A stretch of 64,000 nucleotides of DNA. Source: an uncultured Desulfobacter sp. Its GTDB lineage: Bacteria > Desulfobacterota > Desulfobacteria > Desulfobacterales > Desulfobacteraceae. The stretch covers positions 5,818,501 to 5,882,500 of the forward strand of contig NZ_OY762614.1 in the NCBI RefSeq assembly GCF_963666145.1. The letters are read 5' to 3'. Shown piece after piece: positions 24,883 through 34,749 of this stretch; positions within the stretch are counted from its first letter, which is position 1, and the number at the start of each line of letters is the position of its first letter. The notes under the pieces are model-generated. The model made no database searches, had not been told where the DNA came from, and saw nothing but the letters and a program-made list of their open reading frames with translations. The position numbers were made by a program, and so were the translations under genes.

Positions 24883-25160
24883 TCACTTTATTTCGATCCA
24901 ATTTTCGAGCCGCAAACCATCGACTCTCACAAATTCACGTATGTTGTTAGAAACCAGGATTAGAGATTCACTTCGGGCATGGCCTGCAATATGCAAATCA
25001 TTGACCCCGATAGGTGTACCTTTCTTTTCTAAATCCGCTCTGATATTTCCATAGTGGGCGGCGGCATTATCATCATAGGGAAGGACTTCCAGACGTGATA
25101 CAAAATCTTCTACTTTTCGCAAATTGTTAGACTTAAGCGATAAACTTTTTCGAGGGAATA
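24883..25160 (-). pseudogene. vapC: VapC-type PIN-domain toxin, 3' fragment cut by a group II intron
   Basis: Minus-strand reading 'LRKVEDFVSRLEVLPYDDNA', 'AHYGNIRADLEKKGTPIGVN', 'DLHIAGHARSESLILVSNNI' and 'REFVRVDGLRLENW' is the C-terminal two thirds of a VapC PIN ribonuclease (tRNA- or rRNA-cleaving toxin). Metal ligands in this half ('IGVNDLHIAGHA', 'SNNIREF') are present. The N-terminal strand with the first catalytic Asp is missing: the frame runs back to 25161, where the group II intron begins. The antitoxin gene that should lie upstream is also gone, so the toxin is dead. Confidence 0.82.
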
Positions 25161-25161
25161 A

Positions 25162-26743
25162 GTGTGCCGGGCAATCTGCCCCAAAGATGAGGGAAGGCCC
25201 CTCGGAGCCGCCTTTCAGGAGGAGGCTTCAAACCACCCTGAGTTGCTGTGGTTAAGAGCCATGGTAATGAGCGTCAGGGGAAAAGGCATGAGAAACATGT
25301 CAGGTCTGGATCAAGGAGACGAACGTAAGTGAACCATTGATGAGGTGTCGAAAAACCGAATATTGTCGTCAAAACCGGGGGGCTTGAACTATCCCGGGAT
25401 GAGATCGGAGGGTGTCTGATGATTGTCCGATCGGCGACCGGCATAGAGATGGCGTGAACTTGACCCAGGCTTTGGGATGGAACCCGGGAACCTGTCACAT
25501 TGATGTTAAGGAAGCGATTCAAGCAGCGGACCTGTGAGAATCTGAGTACCGATGCAATGAACAGGGGCGGAGTCACCCGTAGTAGTGATGAAGGTGCTGT
25601 AACGGCGCTGGAGCGAAGGGGTGGCATTGTTCAGCTTTACCTTTTGGTCAACTGGAATTATAGGAGGAACTGATTGGGAGAAGCAAAGTCATTTGATATT
25701 TCTAAATTGGCGGTATGGGATGCTTATATCCGGGTAAAACGCAATGATGGCGGAGCCGGTGTGGATGCAGTAAGCCTTGAGATGTTTGAGGAAGATCTTG
25801 AGAACAATCTTTACAAGATCTGGAACAGAATGTCCTCGGGGAGCTATTTCCCACCTCCTGCCCGAACAGTCTTGATACCCAAATCGGGCGGAACACGGAC
25901 CCTTGGCATTCCAACCGTGGCTGACCGAATAGCACAGATGACAGTCAAATTGTATCTGGAGCCGGAATTGGAACCGGTATTTGATGAAGATTCCTACGGG
26001 TATCGTCCGGGGAAATCTGCATTGGATGCACTCAATGCAACACGTAGTCGTTGCTGGCAGTTTGATTGGGTTTTGGATCTTGATATCAAAGGCTTCTTTG
26101 ATAGCATTGATCATGATCTGATGATGAAAGCGGTATGTTTTCATACGGATTGCAAATGGATACGGCTTTACATTGAGCGGTGGTTGAAAGCACCGGCGCA
26201 AATGCAGGATGGTAAACAGATGGCGCGGCATCTCGGCACACCGCAGGGTGGGGTCATTAGTCCTTTGTTGGCCAATCTGTTTCTGCATTATGCATTTGAT
26301 GCATGGATGAGAAGAACCTATCCCGGTGTACCTTTCGAAAGATATGCCGATGATATCGTTATTCATTGCAAGTCTGAAGAACAGACATTGGCCATCCACC
26401 GAAAGCTGAAAAAACGGATGACAGCCTGCAAACTGGAACTTCACCCAGAGAAAACAAAGATCGCTTATTGCAAGGACGCCAATCGGCCTGGCAATTATGA
26501 CACGGTCAGTTTTAATTTTCTTGGGTATACCTTCCGGCCGCGCATGTCCAAGAATCGATGGGGGAAATATTTTGTTAACTTTTCCCCCGCCATCTCCAGG
26601 AAGGCGGTGGTGCGAATCTTTGGTGTCATACGTGACTGGCAGTGCAATAGCCGGACACCTATGGACTTGGAGGATCTTGCAGAATTTGCAAATCCAGCAA
26701 TTCAGGGATGGATCAACTACTATGGAAGATTCTGTCCATCGGC
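25162..26743 (+). mobile_element. Group II intron, 3' end removed
   Basis: The plus strand begins GTGTGCCGGGCAATCTG at 25162, a group II 5' end, followed by about 500 bases of structured intron RNA (with typical GAGGAGGCTTC, AACCCGGGAACC stretches) and an RT gene. At 26744 the sequence switches exactly to the right end of transposon copy 2, so domains V and VI and the 3' splice site are missing. It cannot splice. Confidence 0.82.
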
Positions 26744-26765
26744 TGACGAGCTTCAAATACTGTAA
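25674..26765 (+). pseudogene. ltrA: Group II intron reverse transcriptase/maturase, C-terminally truncated
   Basis: RT blocks in order: 'RNDGGAGVDAVSLEMF', 'RTLGIPTVADRIAQMTVKLY', 'SYGYRPGKSALDAL', 'VLDLDIKGFFDSIDHD', 'LGTPQGGVISPLLANLFLHY' and catalytic 'FERYADDIVIHC'. TTG start at 25674 with GGAGG at 25664. The maturase region stops at 'IQGWINYYGRFCPSA', after which seven codons come from the transposon end ('DELQIL' plus stop). About 60 or more residues (rest of domain X/D) are missing, so it is probably inactive. Confidence 0.88.
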
Positions 26766-27024
26766 CGGTGTTGAGGCTTGCCCCACCAAACAAGAAGCAT
26801 ATATTTTCAATGTGATTTAAGTGAGTTAAACGAAAGTGCCATCAAAAACGAAGTTACAAAATAATGTAACGGTACACTAAAAAATCAAAAATGATCTGTG
26901 GTTTCAAAATTTTAAAGGTAGAACAAGCATCAAGCGGCATCCTTAATATAAGAAAGAGACACCACCAGGCCATCCTCGGCGTAACCAAAGGTGGCCTGTT
27001 CGTACAGATAAATTGTGATAAGGA

Positions 27025-27687
27025 TTACTGGGGAGGGAGATCGGATATAAATTCCAGAGCAAGGTTGATATCAACAAAGTTGTGATTCAACTCCTTTGCC
27101 CTGTCCTGGCAGTCTGTACATATTTCTTTAAATTTTCTCATGTCGCCTTTGACGGCCATATAAATTTGTTCAACGGCTTCCTGCTGGATATCTTTGTATT
27201 TTTCGATGAAGTCTTCGACCTCTATGGGGTATAAAATCAGAGTTTTGAGCCGGCTGAGTATATCGGGATGATTCCGGCTCAGATGGGTTCTGACCTTTGG
27301 GAGCCCTGCAAATACGATGGGAACACCGGCATCAATAATTCGTTTGAGATATGGCCAGACCCGGGAGTCCAGATCATTGGCTTCATCTATGATGATAAAA
27401 CAATTGGATAGGTTGCAGATCGTTTTCAGGTACTGGGGAGTCCGGCGGTAGGTGGCGGTGGCCTCATAATTCAATTCCTTGAGTATGGATGCCAGGGTTT
27501 CATGGATGTTGAACAGAGACTCGACCCATACGGCATGGAGCTTTTTAGGCCGCAGCAGTTTTAAAAACCGAGTTTTTCCTGCGCCAAAATCCCCTTCAAT
27601 GAGTACGCTTTGGCCCCTGTATATCCTATTATAAGTGGCAGACAGGTATGAGACTCTTCGTTTATCACTGATAAAATCCTCTTTCAT
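27025..27687 (-). CDS. AAA+ ATPase of the transposon (copy 2)
   Basis: Protein identical to copy 1: Walker A 'GDFGAGKT', Walker B 'IIIDEAND', 220 residues, start overlapping the integrase stop by four bases. Confidence 0.88.
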   Translation of the reverse strand: MKEDFISDKRRVSYLSATYNRIYRGQSVLIEGDFGAGKTRFLKLLRPKKLHAVWVESLFNIHETLASILKELNYEATATYRRTPQYLKTICNLSNCFIIIDEANDLDSRVWPYLKRIIDAGVPIVFAGLPKVRTHLSRNHPDILSRLKTLILYPIEVEDFIEKYKDIQQEAVEQIYMAVKGDMRKFKEICTDCQDRAKELNHNFVDINLALEFISDLPPQ

Positions 27688-29348
27688 GTCATATCTCCGA
27701 GGGATGCATAAGTCGCCACTCGATTCGTAGTTAACGATTTTTGGCAATCAAGCATAAATGCATTGAACAAAGCCTGTTTTTTACGTTCCTCAGGCTGGTC
27801 CATTTTTTTCATGTAATCTGCGTACCTTGATTGATTATGATGAAGTACTTGCTCCGCCCGGGATAGGGAAAGGCCCTTATGGTAAACTTCGATTAAAATA
27901 GGCCGGTCAACGGCCATATTGTGCTTTTCCAAAAGAGCGATAATGGTGTCGAGTTCATCGGGCACAGGATCAGGCGCTGGTGCAGGTGGCCTGTCAAACG
28001 GCTTTTTTGCAATGGCTTCGCCCAGAAGTATTCCGTCTTCACTGGGCTCAAAGATAAAAAGTTTGTCCCTGTATCTGGATATCTTTACCGGTGTACTTTT
28101 ATGCTTGCTGAACCGGTCTGCACCACTGGTCACATAAAAATCGCGTTTGTCATGGCGGATAGTTCTGTTCTTGGATACGGTGGCTTTGATTTTTCTGTAA
28201 CCATATTTCATATATTCTTGAACCTGCTCCGGGATAAAATTCAGGGTGTCTGCCTGGTTTGACAAAAAATCATCAAACTTCTGTGCCGGCACCCAGGCAC
28301 TGACCACGCCGTCTTCAGTAAAATAATGTTGTGTATGATTATGTTCGTCACGGTATTGGCGGAGCACAGTGCTGCTTCTCAATTCATCAAGGGTGATATC
28401 AAGTAGGGTTACAGTGACTTTTTCCTTTCTTCCCCGTTTGAAGTTATACTCGGTAACGGTTTTCACAATCCTGTCCTCAAAGGCTTTGATAATCCGTATT
28501 TCAAAATTATGCAGGCTCCGGTGTGAAGATTCCAGATGCGCCTTATCTTTTGGTGAATGCGCCCTTGAAAAATCCGGCGCCAAATAAAAACCGCCTGGCG
28601 TAGAATGCGCAAGGTTAATGGCATTAATGGGACGCTTTAAATTTAAAAATCCCTTTGCCTGGTCGGGCCTGATGCCGATTGTTTTCAAAGGAAAAGGGGT
28701 GCATAACAAAAAACGGGTAAAAAGGTCCACAGAGTTCAGATTACTTTCGGTAAAATAGAATTCCAGGATGAACAGCTTCCTGGAACCGGTATCAAATATT
28801 TCAATCACCTGCGGTTTCTGCCAGTTTCCACGTTCATCTCTGATTCTTAAATATTGGAACTTGCAACCGTCAACCTGGATCAAGGCAAACACCGGAACCG
28901 ATTTGAAGCTATAACGTGCCGGTGACGGCTCCTGATCGTCCTCTTTTTCCAGATAAAATTTGAGATTCTCCCTTTTGGCGCATCGCCGAAGTGCCGGAAG
29001 GCTGATTGTTTTACCCAACTCTTCCTCGAGCCAGCAGTGGTAATTTTTAATGGTCCTGGCTCTTCGGGTGATAAAAATGAACCCCTGAGATGACGGATCG
29101 CATGACGCCTTGACCATTTCAATAAACCGCCTTTTTGTTTGCTCGTCTATAACCTTGGGGCGCCAGCTGCACTTGCGGCCATCCATAATTCCTTTTTCAA
29201 CCAGCAAAAGGGGTACCGGGATAATCCCGGTTTTCTTGTACTGGTCCTTGTAATATTTTTTGGATCTTCTCTTGGCAGATCCGATTTTATTCATGATTTT
29301 TTTATGCAGCAGTAAATGGAAGCGGTCGTCAATGCTCAGGTCATCCAT
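27684..29348 (-). CDS. DDE integrase of the transposon (copy 2)
   Basis: 554 residues, same DDE triad as copy 1. Two substitutions relative to copy 1 were noticed: Gly62 to Trp in 'RKCSWRPKVID', inside the N-terminal DNA-binding region, and Pro150 to Ser. The Gly-to-Trp change is in an otherwise invariant stretch and could impair end binding. Confidence 0.85.
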   Translation of the reverse strand: MDDLSIDDRFHLLLHKKIMNKIGSAKRRSKKYYKDQYKKTGIIPVPLLLVEKGIMDGRKCSWRPKVIDEQTKRRFIEMVKASCDPSSQGFIFITRRARTIKNYHCWLEEELGKTISLPALRRCAKRENLKFYLEKEDDQEPSPARYSFKSVPVFALIQVDGCKFQYLRIRDERGNWQKPQVIEIFDTGSRKLFILEFYFTESNLNSVDLFTRFLLCTPFPLKTIGIRPDQAKGFLNLKRPINAINLAHSTPGGFYLAPDFSRAHSPKDKAHLESSHRSLHNFEIRIIKAFEDRIVKTVTEYNFKRGRKEKVTVTLLDITLDELRSSTVLRQYRDEHNHTQHYFTEDGVVSAWVPAQKFDDFLSNQADTLNFIPEQVQEYMKYGYRKIKATVSKNRTIRHDKRDFYVTSGADRFSKHKSTPVKISRYRDKLFIFEPSEDGILLGEAIAKKPFDRPPAPAPDPVPDELDTIIALLEKHNMAVDRPILIEVYHKGLSLSRAEQVLHHNQSRYADYMKKMDQPEERKKQALFNAFMLDCQKSLTTNRVATYASLGDMT

Positions 29349-29904
29349 TATCTGCCCCCGTTGATACAATCTTTTCGTGTATGACCCGATGCCACAACAA
29401 TGCAGCCGGGCGAGAGGTCTGCTGCCAATGATCATGCTGTGCCACACGGACCTGTTCAAGCATTGCCTTTACAACAGCCATGTATTCATTCGAAATTTGA
29501 TCCGTCAGATCCGGTTTGGTTACCGATGCCGTTTTTCGGGAGTCGATAAATTTTTTGATGTTACGCGCGGTTAACTCCATGCCGCTTTCTATAATCTCCT
29601 TCCAAAGTTGGCGCTGTTCTATGGAATCCAGTTGAGTAAGAGGCCGTGCCTGGGATTCGTTGGCCGGTAATCTGTCCCCAATTGGGGACAGATTATAGAT
29701 GACTTCATAAAATTTGATCAGGCGGTAAGCATGGGATTTTCCCATATCCCATCGCGCCCTGGTATATGTTTCGAATGATTCAAACAGAGCCTGCTTATAC
29801 AAACGATTGTCACGAATTTCTTTCAAGGCCTTGCCGATTTTGGAAAAACACTCCTGATTCCGGGCAATCAGGGTTTCAAGCTTGGCCAACCGTTTCATAC
29901 TCAT
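29341..29904 (-). CDS. ParB-like protein of the transposon (copy 2)
   Basis: 187 residues, identical to copy 1 by eye, including the embedded 28-bp palindrome at 29668-29695. Confidence 0.7.
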   Translation of the reverse strand: MSMKRLAKLETLIARNQECFSKIGKALKEIRDNRLYKQALFESFETYTRARWDMGKSHAYRLIKFYEVIYNLSPIGDRLPANESQARPLTQLDSIEQRQLWKEIIESGMELTARNIKKFIDSRKTASVTKPDLTDQISNEYMAVVKAMLEQVRVAQHDHWQQTSRPAALLWHRVIHEKIVSTGADNG

Positions 29905-30257
29905 TGCCCTCCCGGCATGGGTTTGCCGATTGCAGCGACCAAGGCAGCTATCTTTGATGCCGGAACCTGGTGGGCAGTATTTATCTGCTTCAAAAACAGG
30001 ACGCTGTCCCGGAATCCATATCCCTTGATTTTCATGACAAGGTCGATGGTGTTAAAGTTTTTTTCGCACCGGAAGCACCTGGCCAGGTTCGTGGTTGAAT
30101 TTACAGCCGTTTGAAATTCATTGCACAGAGGGCATAGAAAACGGAAATAGCCATCCCTGATTTTAGATGGAATCTGTAAATGATCCCTGATCAGCATATC
30201 CACAGGGATATTGTTCCTCAGTTCAAATAATTCCCGTGATGAAAACCTGTGCGCCAT
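29901..30257 (-). CDS. CHC2 zinc-finger protein of the transposon (copy 2)
   Basis: 118 residues; Ser54 ('AVNSTTN') where copy 1 has Pro. Zinc ligands are unchanged. The tandem repeat array lies upstream at about 30326-30492. Confidence 0.8.
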   Translation of the reverse strand: MAHRFSSRELFELRNNIPVDMLIRDHLQIPSKIRDGYFRFLCPLCNEFQTAVNSTTNLARCFRCEKNFNTIDLVMKIKGYGFRDSVLFLKQINTAHQVPASKIAALVAAIGKPMPGGQ

Positions 30258-30500
30258 GAGACATCTCCTTATTTTTAGAATTTCAGATGCCTTTTTATAT
30301 CACCGGCCAGGGTCGGTTGTCAGTTGCCTCTTGAACTGGGATGCTGATTACTCTGTTTGTATCCATATATATTATCAATAACTTACGCACATGATGTCTC
30401 TTAGAATCAAAATCCGATTAGTATGTTCATATATCCTAATATTACAAGAAGTTACTCCAATCATGTCTCTTGAAATCAATATTCGATTAGTCAGAGGCGT

Positions 30501-30851
30501 TTATGGGAATTCTCGAATTTTTTCTTTGGTGCGGCTGATAACCTGGGTGACCAGGTATTGGGCGATAATTGCCGGCTTGATACCGTATTCTATTTCAATA
30601 ACTTCCAATGGTAGAACAGGCAATTTTCCGGATGTTTGAAGGTTCTCTGCCTCTTCAAGCTTTTTTGCCAGATAATTATTTTTGGAGACAGCTTTATTTT
30701 TCCTGTTCCAGTTTTCACATTGCCTTCGATGAAGCTCATTTTGGCAAACCGGGCTACATGTTCTCTGCCTGCCTTTTTGTCTTACATCAGGAGCAAACCA
30801 TTTTCGGCAAATAGAACAAGGGCGTTTTCCACGAGAATTCTTTGCCATCAT
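30501..30851 (-). CDS. Small zinc-finger protein of the transposon (copy 2)
   Basis: 116 residues, identical to copy 1, first gene of the element after the left end. Confidence 0.75.
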   Translation of the reverse strand: MMAKNSRGKRPCSICRKWFAPDVRQKGRQRTCSPVCQNELHRRQCENWNRKNKAVSKNNYLAKKLEEAENLQTSGKLPVLPLEVIEIEYGIKPAIIAQYLVTQVISRTKEKIREFP

Positions 30852-31136
30852 TTTTCTCCAAGATTCGAATCAGGGAGATTATATGTAGCAAATTTTGAAT
30901 GAATCAACGGCGGGGTCTATCGGCGGGATAGGCATGCGGGGTATGATTTTATGATTTTCTTGGCGGGGTATGGCGGCGGGGTATCTGGCCGTTACATTAT
31001 TTCGTTATGAATATCGGGGATAAGCGTTACACTTTTTAAAGCTGGTCATCCGATCCGATATCTGGGATTTATACTCTGATTTAAAAAAATATCAGCAAGG
31101 CCCGACAAGTGGAGCAAAGTTTGACCTCAATAAGCG

Positions 31137-32512
31137 CTGATTATAACGGATTTGGGGGATAGAGCCGGAGAGCGATGAAATAGACTGAAAAAAATCATTT
31201 CCTGAGTTATGGTTGAAGCGCCAACAGCAACGATAACAAATAAGGAAAATGATGAGTTCCTCCTCTACCACCGCTCCCCGACTGAATCGAACTATTTGTA
31301 TGAATGTTTGTCAAGCACAATATTACATCATTATCCAGCAGGCAGCCCAATTCCGGATGGTATTAGACATGGTAATCATGAAATATCCCGAGCTTTTCCC
31401 CGTTGAAATCACTAACGGATACAAAATGAAGGAGATCCGATTCTCCAAAAAACTGAAATTGAAAATCAGGAGAATTGTAATAGCAGGTGTCAGTTATACC
31501 ATACGACCTTCGTTTGCCATGCCCTATATGAGTGGTCTTGTAAAAGATGTTGAGAAACCGTTATTTTTGCGGAAGTTTGCAGTCCCGTTTTGGGCTTTGA
31601 GTTACTGCTTCGGTAAAAATTCCATGTATTGGTATCGCCTTGAAGCATCCCTTGGCCGACATAGTCTTGTGGGAACCACGATTAAATCCCCAGATACATT
31701 ACCCCAACATGTTTCTGCTGATGAAAAGCATACTCGTCTTTTGGGAGAAAAGACCTATATTGCAACGACGGCTGGGAAAAACTGTATTTTAGGAGCCAGT
31801 GTTTCCGAAACGGCCTCCGGCAAAGACCTCCAAAAAGCTTACGGGGTATTTAAAGAGGAGGCTGAATGTATTAATCCGGGATATCAGCCAGAAACTGTCA
31901 ATACCGACGGATGGCGGTCAACGCAGAAAGCCTGGAGAAAATTGTTCCCCAAGATAACTGTGTTATCCTGCTTCTTACACATATATATTGGCATACGTGA
32001 TCGCTCACGCAAAAAATATAAGGAGCATTTCCTGGATATGGCGACCAGGTTATGGGACTGCTTTCGGGCAGAGTCTAAGGGGGCATTCTCACAGAGAGTT
32101 CGGAGGCTTTCCGAACATTGTCAAAATACGCAGAACGAAATCCCAGACGTAATTTCAGCCAAGATCAAGAAGCTCAAGGATAATCTTCCACAGTTTTCCG
32201 AAGCTTATGATTTTCCTGGTGCACATAGAACAAGCAACATGGTTGACCGGCTGATGCAACGGATGGACCGTCATTTATTCAGCACCAAGTATTTTCATGG
32301 CACTATGAAATCGGCCAATCTCAGTATACGTGCCTGGGCTCTTATCCAAAATTTTGCTCCACTCAATCCGTGGACGGTAAAGCAAAAGGGCCATGTGAGT
32401 TCTTTTGAAAGAGTGAACGGATTCCAATACCACGAGAATTGGCTTCAGAACCTTTTGATTTCAGCTTCATTGGGAGGCTTACGGACGGGTCCCCCAAATC
32501 CGTTATAACCAG
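31137..32512 (+). mobile_element. 1.38-kb DDE insertion sequence, family not assigned
   Basis: Inverted repeats bound it: TTATAACGGATTTGGGGGA at 31141-31159 is exactly inverted at 32490-32508, extending four bases outward with one mismatch. One transposase gene fills it, whose stop codon lies inside the right repeat. No target duplication is evident. Confidence 0.75.
31249..32508 (+). CDS. DDE transposase, unassigned IS family
   Basis: A 419-residue transposase. AAGGA precedes the ATG. 'VSADEKHTRLLGEKTYIATT' offers a first Asp, 'ETVNTDGWRSTQKAWRK' a second, and 'HRTSNMVDRLMQRMDRHLFS' a Glu/Asp-bearing C-terminal motif followed by 'IRAWALIQNFAPLNPW', which resembles the ends of several uncharacterised DDE transposases. 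The final codons and stop are within the inverted repeat, so the gene and the IS end share sequence. Confidence 0.8.
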   Translation: MMSSSSTTAPRLNRTICMNVCQAQYYIIIQQAAQFRMVLDMVIMKYPELFPVEITNGYKMKEIRFSKKLKLKIRRIVIAGVSYTIRPSFAMPYMSGLVKDVEKPLFLRKFAVPFWALSYCFGKNSMYWYRLEASLGRHSLVGTTIKSPDTLPQHVSADEKHTRLLGEKTYIATTAGKNCILGASVSETASGKDLQKAYGVFKEEAECINPGYQPETVNTDGWRSTQKAWRKLFPKITVLSCFLHIYIGIRDRSRKKYKEHFLDMATRLWDCFRAESKGAFSQRVRRLSEHCQNTQNEIPDVISAKIKKLKDNLPQFSEAYDFPGAHRTSNMVDRLMQRMDRHLFSTKYFHGTMKSANLSIRAWALIQNFAPLNPWTVKQKGHVSSFERVNGFQYHENWLQNLLISASLGGLRTGPPNPL

Positions 32513-32737
32513 AAAAAATCGAATGTAAATAGGAGAAACTATCTGAACCTATTAACCCATCTTTTCGAAAAAAAAATGACAAAACGCCTATTAATCTTTA
32601 GTTTTTATGGCCCTACGAAAAATTGGTTTCTATAAATACAGCATGTTACCCGAAGAGTTTTTAATCACCATGAATGTAGTGCCATAAAATTAAATAATAG
32701 TTGCTTTCCCATTGTAAATGTGCGCATAATCAGTTCC

Positions 32738-34573
32738 ATGTATATACGAAGGACGACTATCAAAAGCCGGAAAGACGGCACACAATATTATACCTACAGG
32801 CTGGTTGAGTCTGAACGTACCGTCAAAGGGGTACGCCAGCATACCCTGCTTAATCTGGGTTCGGCCTTCTCATTGCCAAGAGAACAGTGGTCGGAACTGG
32901 CCTCACGGATTCAAGAAATAATAAGCGGTCAAGAGCCACTATTTGAGGCGCCTCAAGAAGTTGAGGAACTGGCGCAAAACTATGCTGCTCAACTTATACA
33001 GGCTAAGAAGAAAACTTCTGAGCCGACAGAGCCTGATTATTGCCAGGTGGATATTGACAGCATGGAAGTAATCCGGCCTCGTAGCATCAGCTGTGAGCAT
33101 GTGGCATTAGAAGCGTTTAACGCCCTGGGCTTGGGAGAGCATCTAAAAAAGTTTGGGTTCAATGGCCCACAGTTAGCTGCGGCTACCGGTAGCATTATTG
33201 GCCGTATGTGCCGACCGGCCAGTGAACGGGCAACGCTTCATTGGCTTCAGGATATTTCAGGGTTGGGCGAGTTAATAGAGTATGATTTCGGCAAGATGAA
33301 TTTATACAAAATGTATTCAGCATCTGATCAACTTCTAAAAAATAAGGATGCAATAGAGAGGCATCTATATTTACAGGAGAAGAAGCTGTTTGGGTTCCAG
33401 GAGACCATCACGTTGTATGATTTGACCAATACCTATTTCGAAGGTCAAAGTAAGCGTAACAAGCTTGGAAAGCGTGGTCATTCGAAAGAAAAGCGATCAG
33501 ATTGCCCGCTGGTAACCTTAGCCCTGGTGTTGGACAGCAGTGGTTTCCCAAAATGCAGCAAAGTATTTGAGGGCAATATCAGTGAAGCCGGTACCCTGGC
33601 TAACATAATCAGTACTATGGACGCCGGACGAAAATCACATGACATGTTTGATGCTTCCAAAGCCACAATTGTTATGGATGCAGGGATTGCATCCGAAGAG
33701 AATATCAAGTGGATTAATGAAAAGGAATATCCATATATCGTTGTCAGCCGACGACGGCACAGGGAATTTGCCGAGGAAGAGTCGGTAGTGGTCAAACAGG
33801 ATAAAAACGGTACCGTAAAGGTGCAAAAGGTGATTGACCCTGAAAGCAATGAGGTGCAGTTGTTCTGCCACTCTGAAAAGCGTGAAGCAAAAGAGCGGGC
33901 CATCCAGGACCGTTTTACATCAGGCTTTGAGGAGGCACTCACGTATTTGGCCTCAGGTCTTCATATCCCACGACGCATGAAAAAATACCATAAGGTGTTG
34001 GAAAAAATTGGACGCCTTAAGCAACGGTATTCAAGGGTCTCCGGTCAATACCAAATCAATGTCGTCAAAGATGAGCAAACCGACAACGCTACTAAACTAA
34101 CCTGGCAACGCCAAACCGACCAGGATAACCGCAATGATCTGCCGGGCGTATATTGTTTGAGAACATCCCATAAAGATTTGGACGAGAAAACGCTGTGGCA
34201 GACGTACACAATGTTGACTGACCTGAAAGCCGTATTTCGTTCATTGAAATCGGAATTGGGCATTCGGCCGGTATTCCATCAGGTGACCGAACGTGTCACC
34301 GGGCATCTTTTTATAAGTGTTCTGGCGTACCATTTGGTTCATAGCGTTCGATATCGACTGAAACAATCACAGATTAACAGTAGTTGGTCTCAATTGAGAA
34401 ATCAGCTCGAAGGCCAAAACCGGGTGACAGTTTCAATGCAATGCAAGGATGGTCAAACCGTTCATATCAGAAAAAGCACACGGCCAAAACCCAGACAACA
34501 AGAAATTTATAAAGCTTTGGAGATAAGTCTATATCCAGGACCGGTGATTAAAAATATTTTTAAACAAAAGTAG
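32738..34573 (+). CDS. IS1634-family transposase
   Basis: 611 residues from the ATG giving 'MYIRRTTIKSRKDGTQYYTY', the usual IS1634 start; a GTG 18 bases upstream is also open. An N-terminal DUF4277-like domain ('ISCEHVALEAFNALGLGEHL') is followed by the DDE core: 'TITLYDLTNTYFEGQSKRNK' (Asp), 'ATIVMDAGIASEENIKWINE' (Asp), and 'DLKAVFRSLKSELGIRPVFH' with 'RVTGHLFISVLAYHLVHSVR' (Glu region). The gene is intact. Clear terminal repeats were not found: GTAGTGCCATAA occurs as a direct repeat at about 32675 and 34572, and a weak inverted match lies near 32607. 32513-32737 otherwise holds nothing recognisable. Confidence 0.88.
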   Translation: MYIRRTTIKSRKDGTQYYTYRLVESERTVKGVRQHTLLNLGSAFSLPREQWSELASRIQEIISGQEPLFEAPQEVEELAQNYAAQLIQAKKKTSEPTEPDYCQVDIDSMEVIRPRSISCEHVALEAFNALGLGEHLKKFGFNGPQLAAATGSIIGRMCRPASERATLHWLQDISGLGELIEYDFGKMNLYKMYSASDQLLKNKDAIERHLYLQEKKLFGFQETITLYDLTNTYFEGQSKRNKLGKRGHSKEKRSDCPLVTLALVLDSSGFPKCSKVFEGNISEAGTLANIISTMDAGRKSHDMFDASKATIVMDAGIASEENIKWINEKEYPYIVVSRRRHREFAEEESVVVKQDKNGTVKVQKVIDPESNEVQLFCHSEKREAKERAIQDRFTSGFEEALTYLASGLHIPRRMKKYHKVLEKIGRLKQRYSRVSGQYQINVVKDEQTDNATKLTWQRQTDQDNRNDLPGVYCLRTSHKDLDEKTLWQTYTMLTDLKAVFRSLKSELGIRPVFHQVTERVTGHLFISVLAYHLVHSVRYRLKQSQINSSWSQLRNQLEGQNRVTVSMQCKDGQTVHIRKSTRPKPRQQEIYKALEISLYPGPVIKNIFKQK

Positions 34574-34749
34574 TGCCATAATCAATGGATGAAAAACAAT
34601 AATTTCCGTGATTACAGTAAGTTAAAATTTATAATCGAAAACTTGGGTTAGGTCCATTCTCCATAATCTAACCATCTTCTTTCTTTCAAAAATTTTGATA
34701 GTCCCGGTATCCAGCGGCCATTATATCGAATTGTTTTTTGAGGGGGAAA

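Larger units (their letters stand above)
26744..31048 (-). mobile_element. 4,305-bp DDE/AAA+ transposon, copy 2 (inverted)
   Basis: Full-length, reversed copy with the same ends (TGACGAGCTT at 26744; reverse of TGACCAGCTT ending at 31048). All five genes are open. Its right end cuts the group II intron RT; its left end abuts a short coding-like tail ('DIWDLYSDLKKYQQG', 31049-31140) of unknown origin. No target duplication (TCGGC against TCCGA). Confidence 0.9.

Noticed and set aside
24696..25054. Open frames opposite and upstream of the vapC remnant
   Set aside because: Composition is not protein-like and they lie antisense to a better-supported gene.
24345..25135. GTCTAAC / GTTAGAC motifs resembling integron attC core sites
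   Set aside because: They are 780 bp apart, lack paired inner boxes, one lies in vapC coding sequence, and no integron integrase is present.
25689..26810. 373-codon minus-strand frame across the group II RT
   Set aside because: Antisense shadow; the plus strand carries all reverse transcriptase motifs.
32607..34583. GTAGTGCCATAA repeats as the inverted ends of the IS1634 element
   Set aside because: The best pair is direct rather than inverted and the inverted match is weak, so I did not draw element boundaries.
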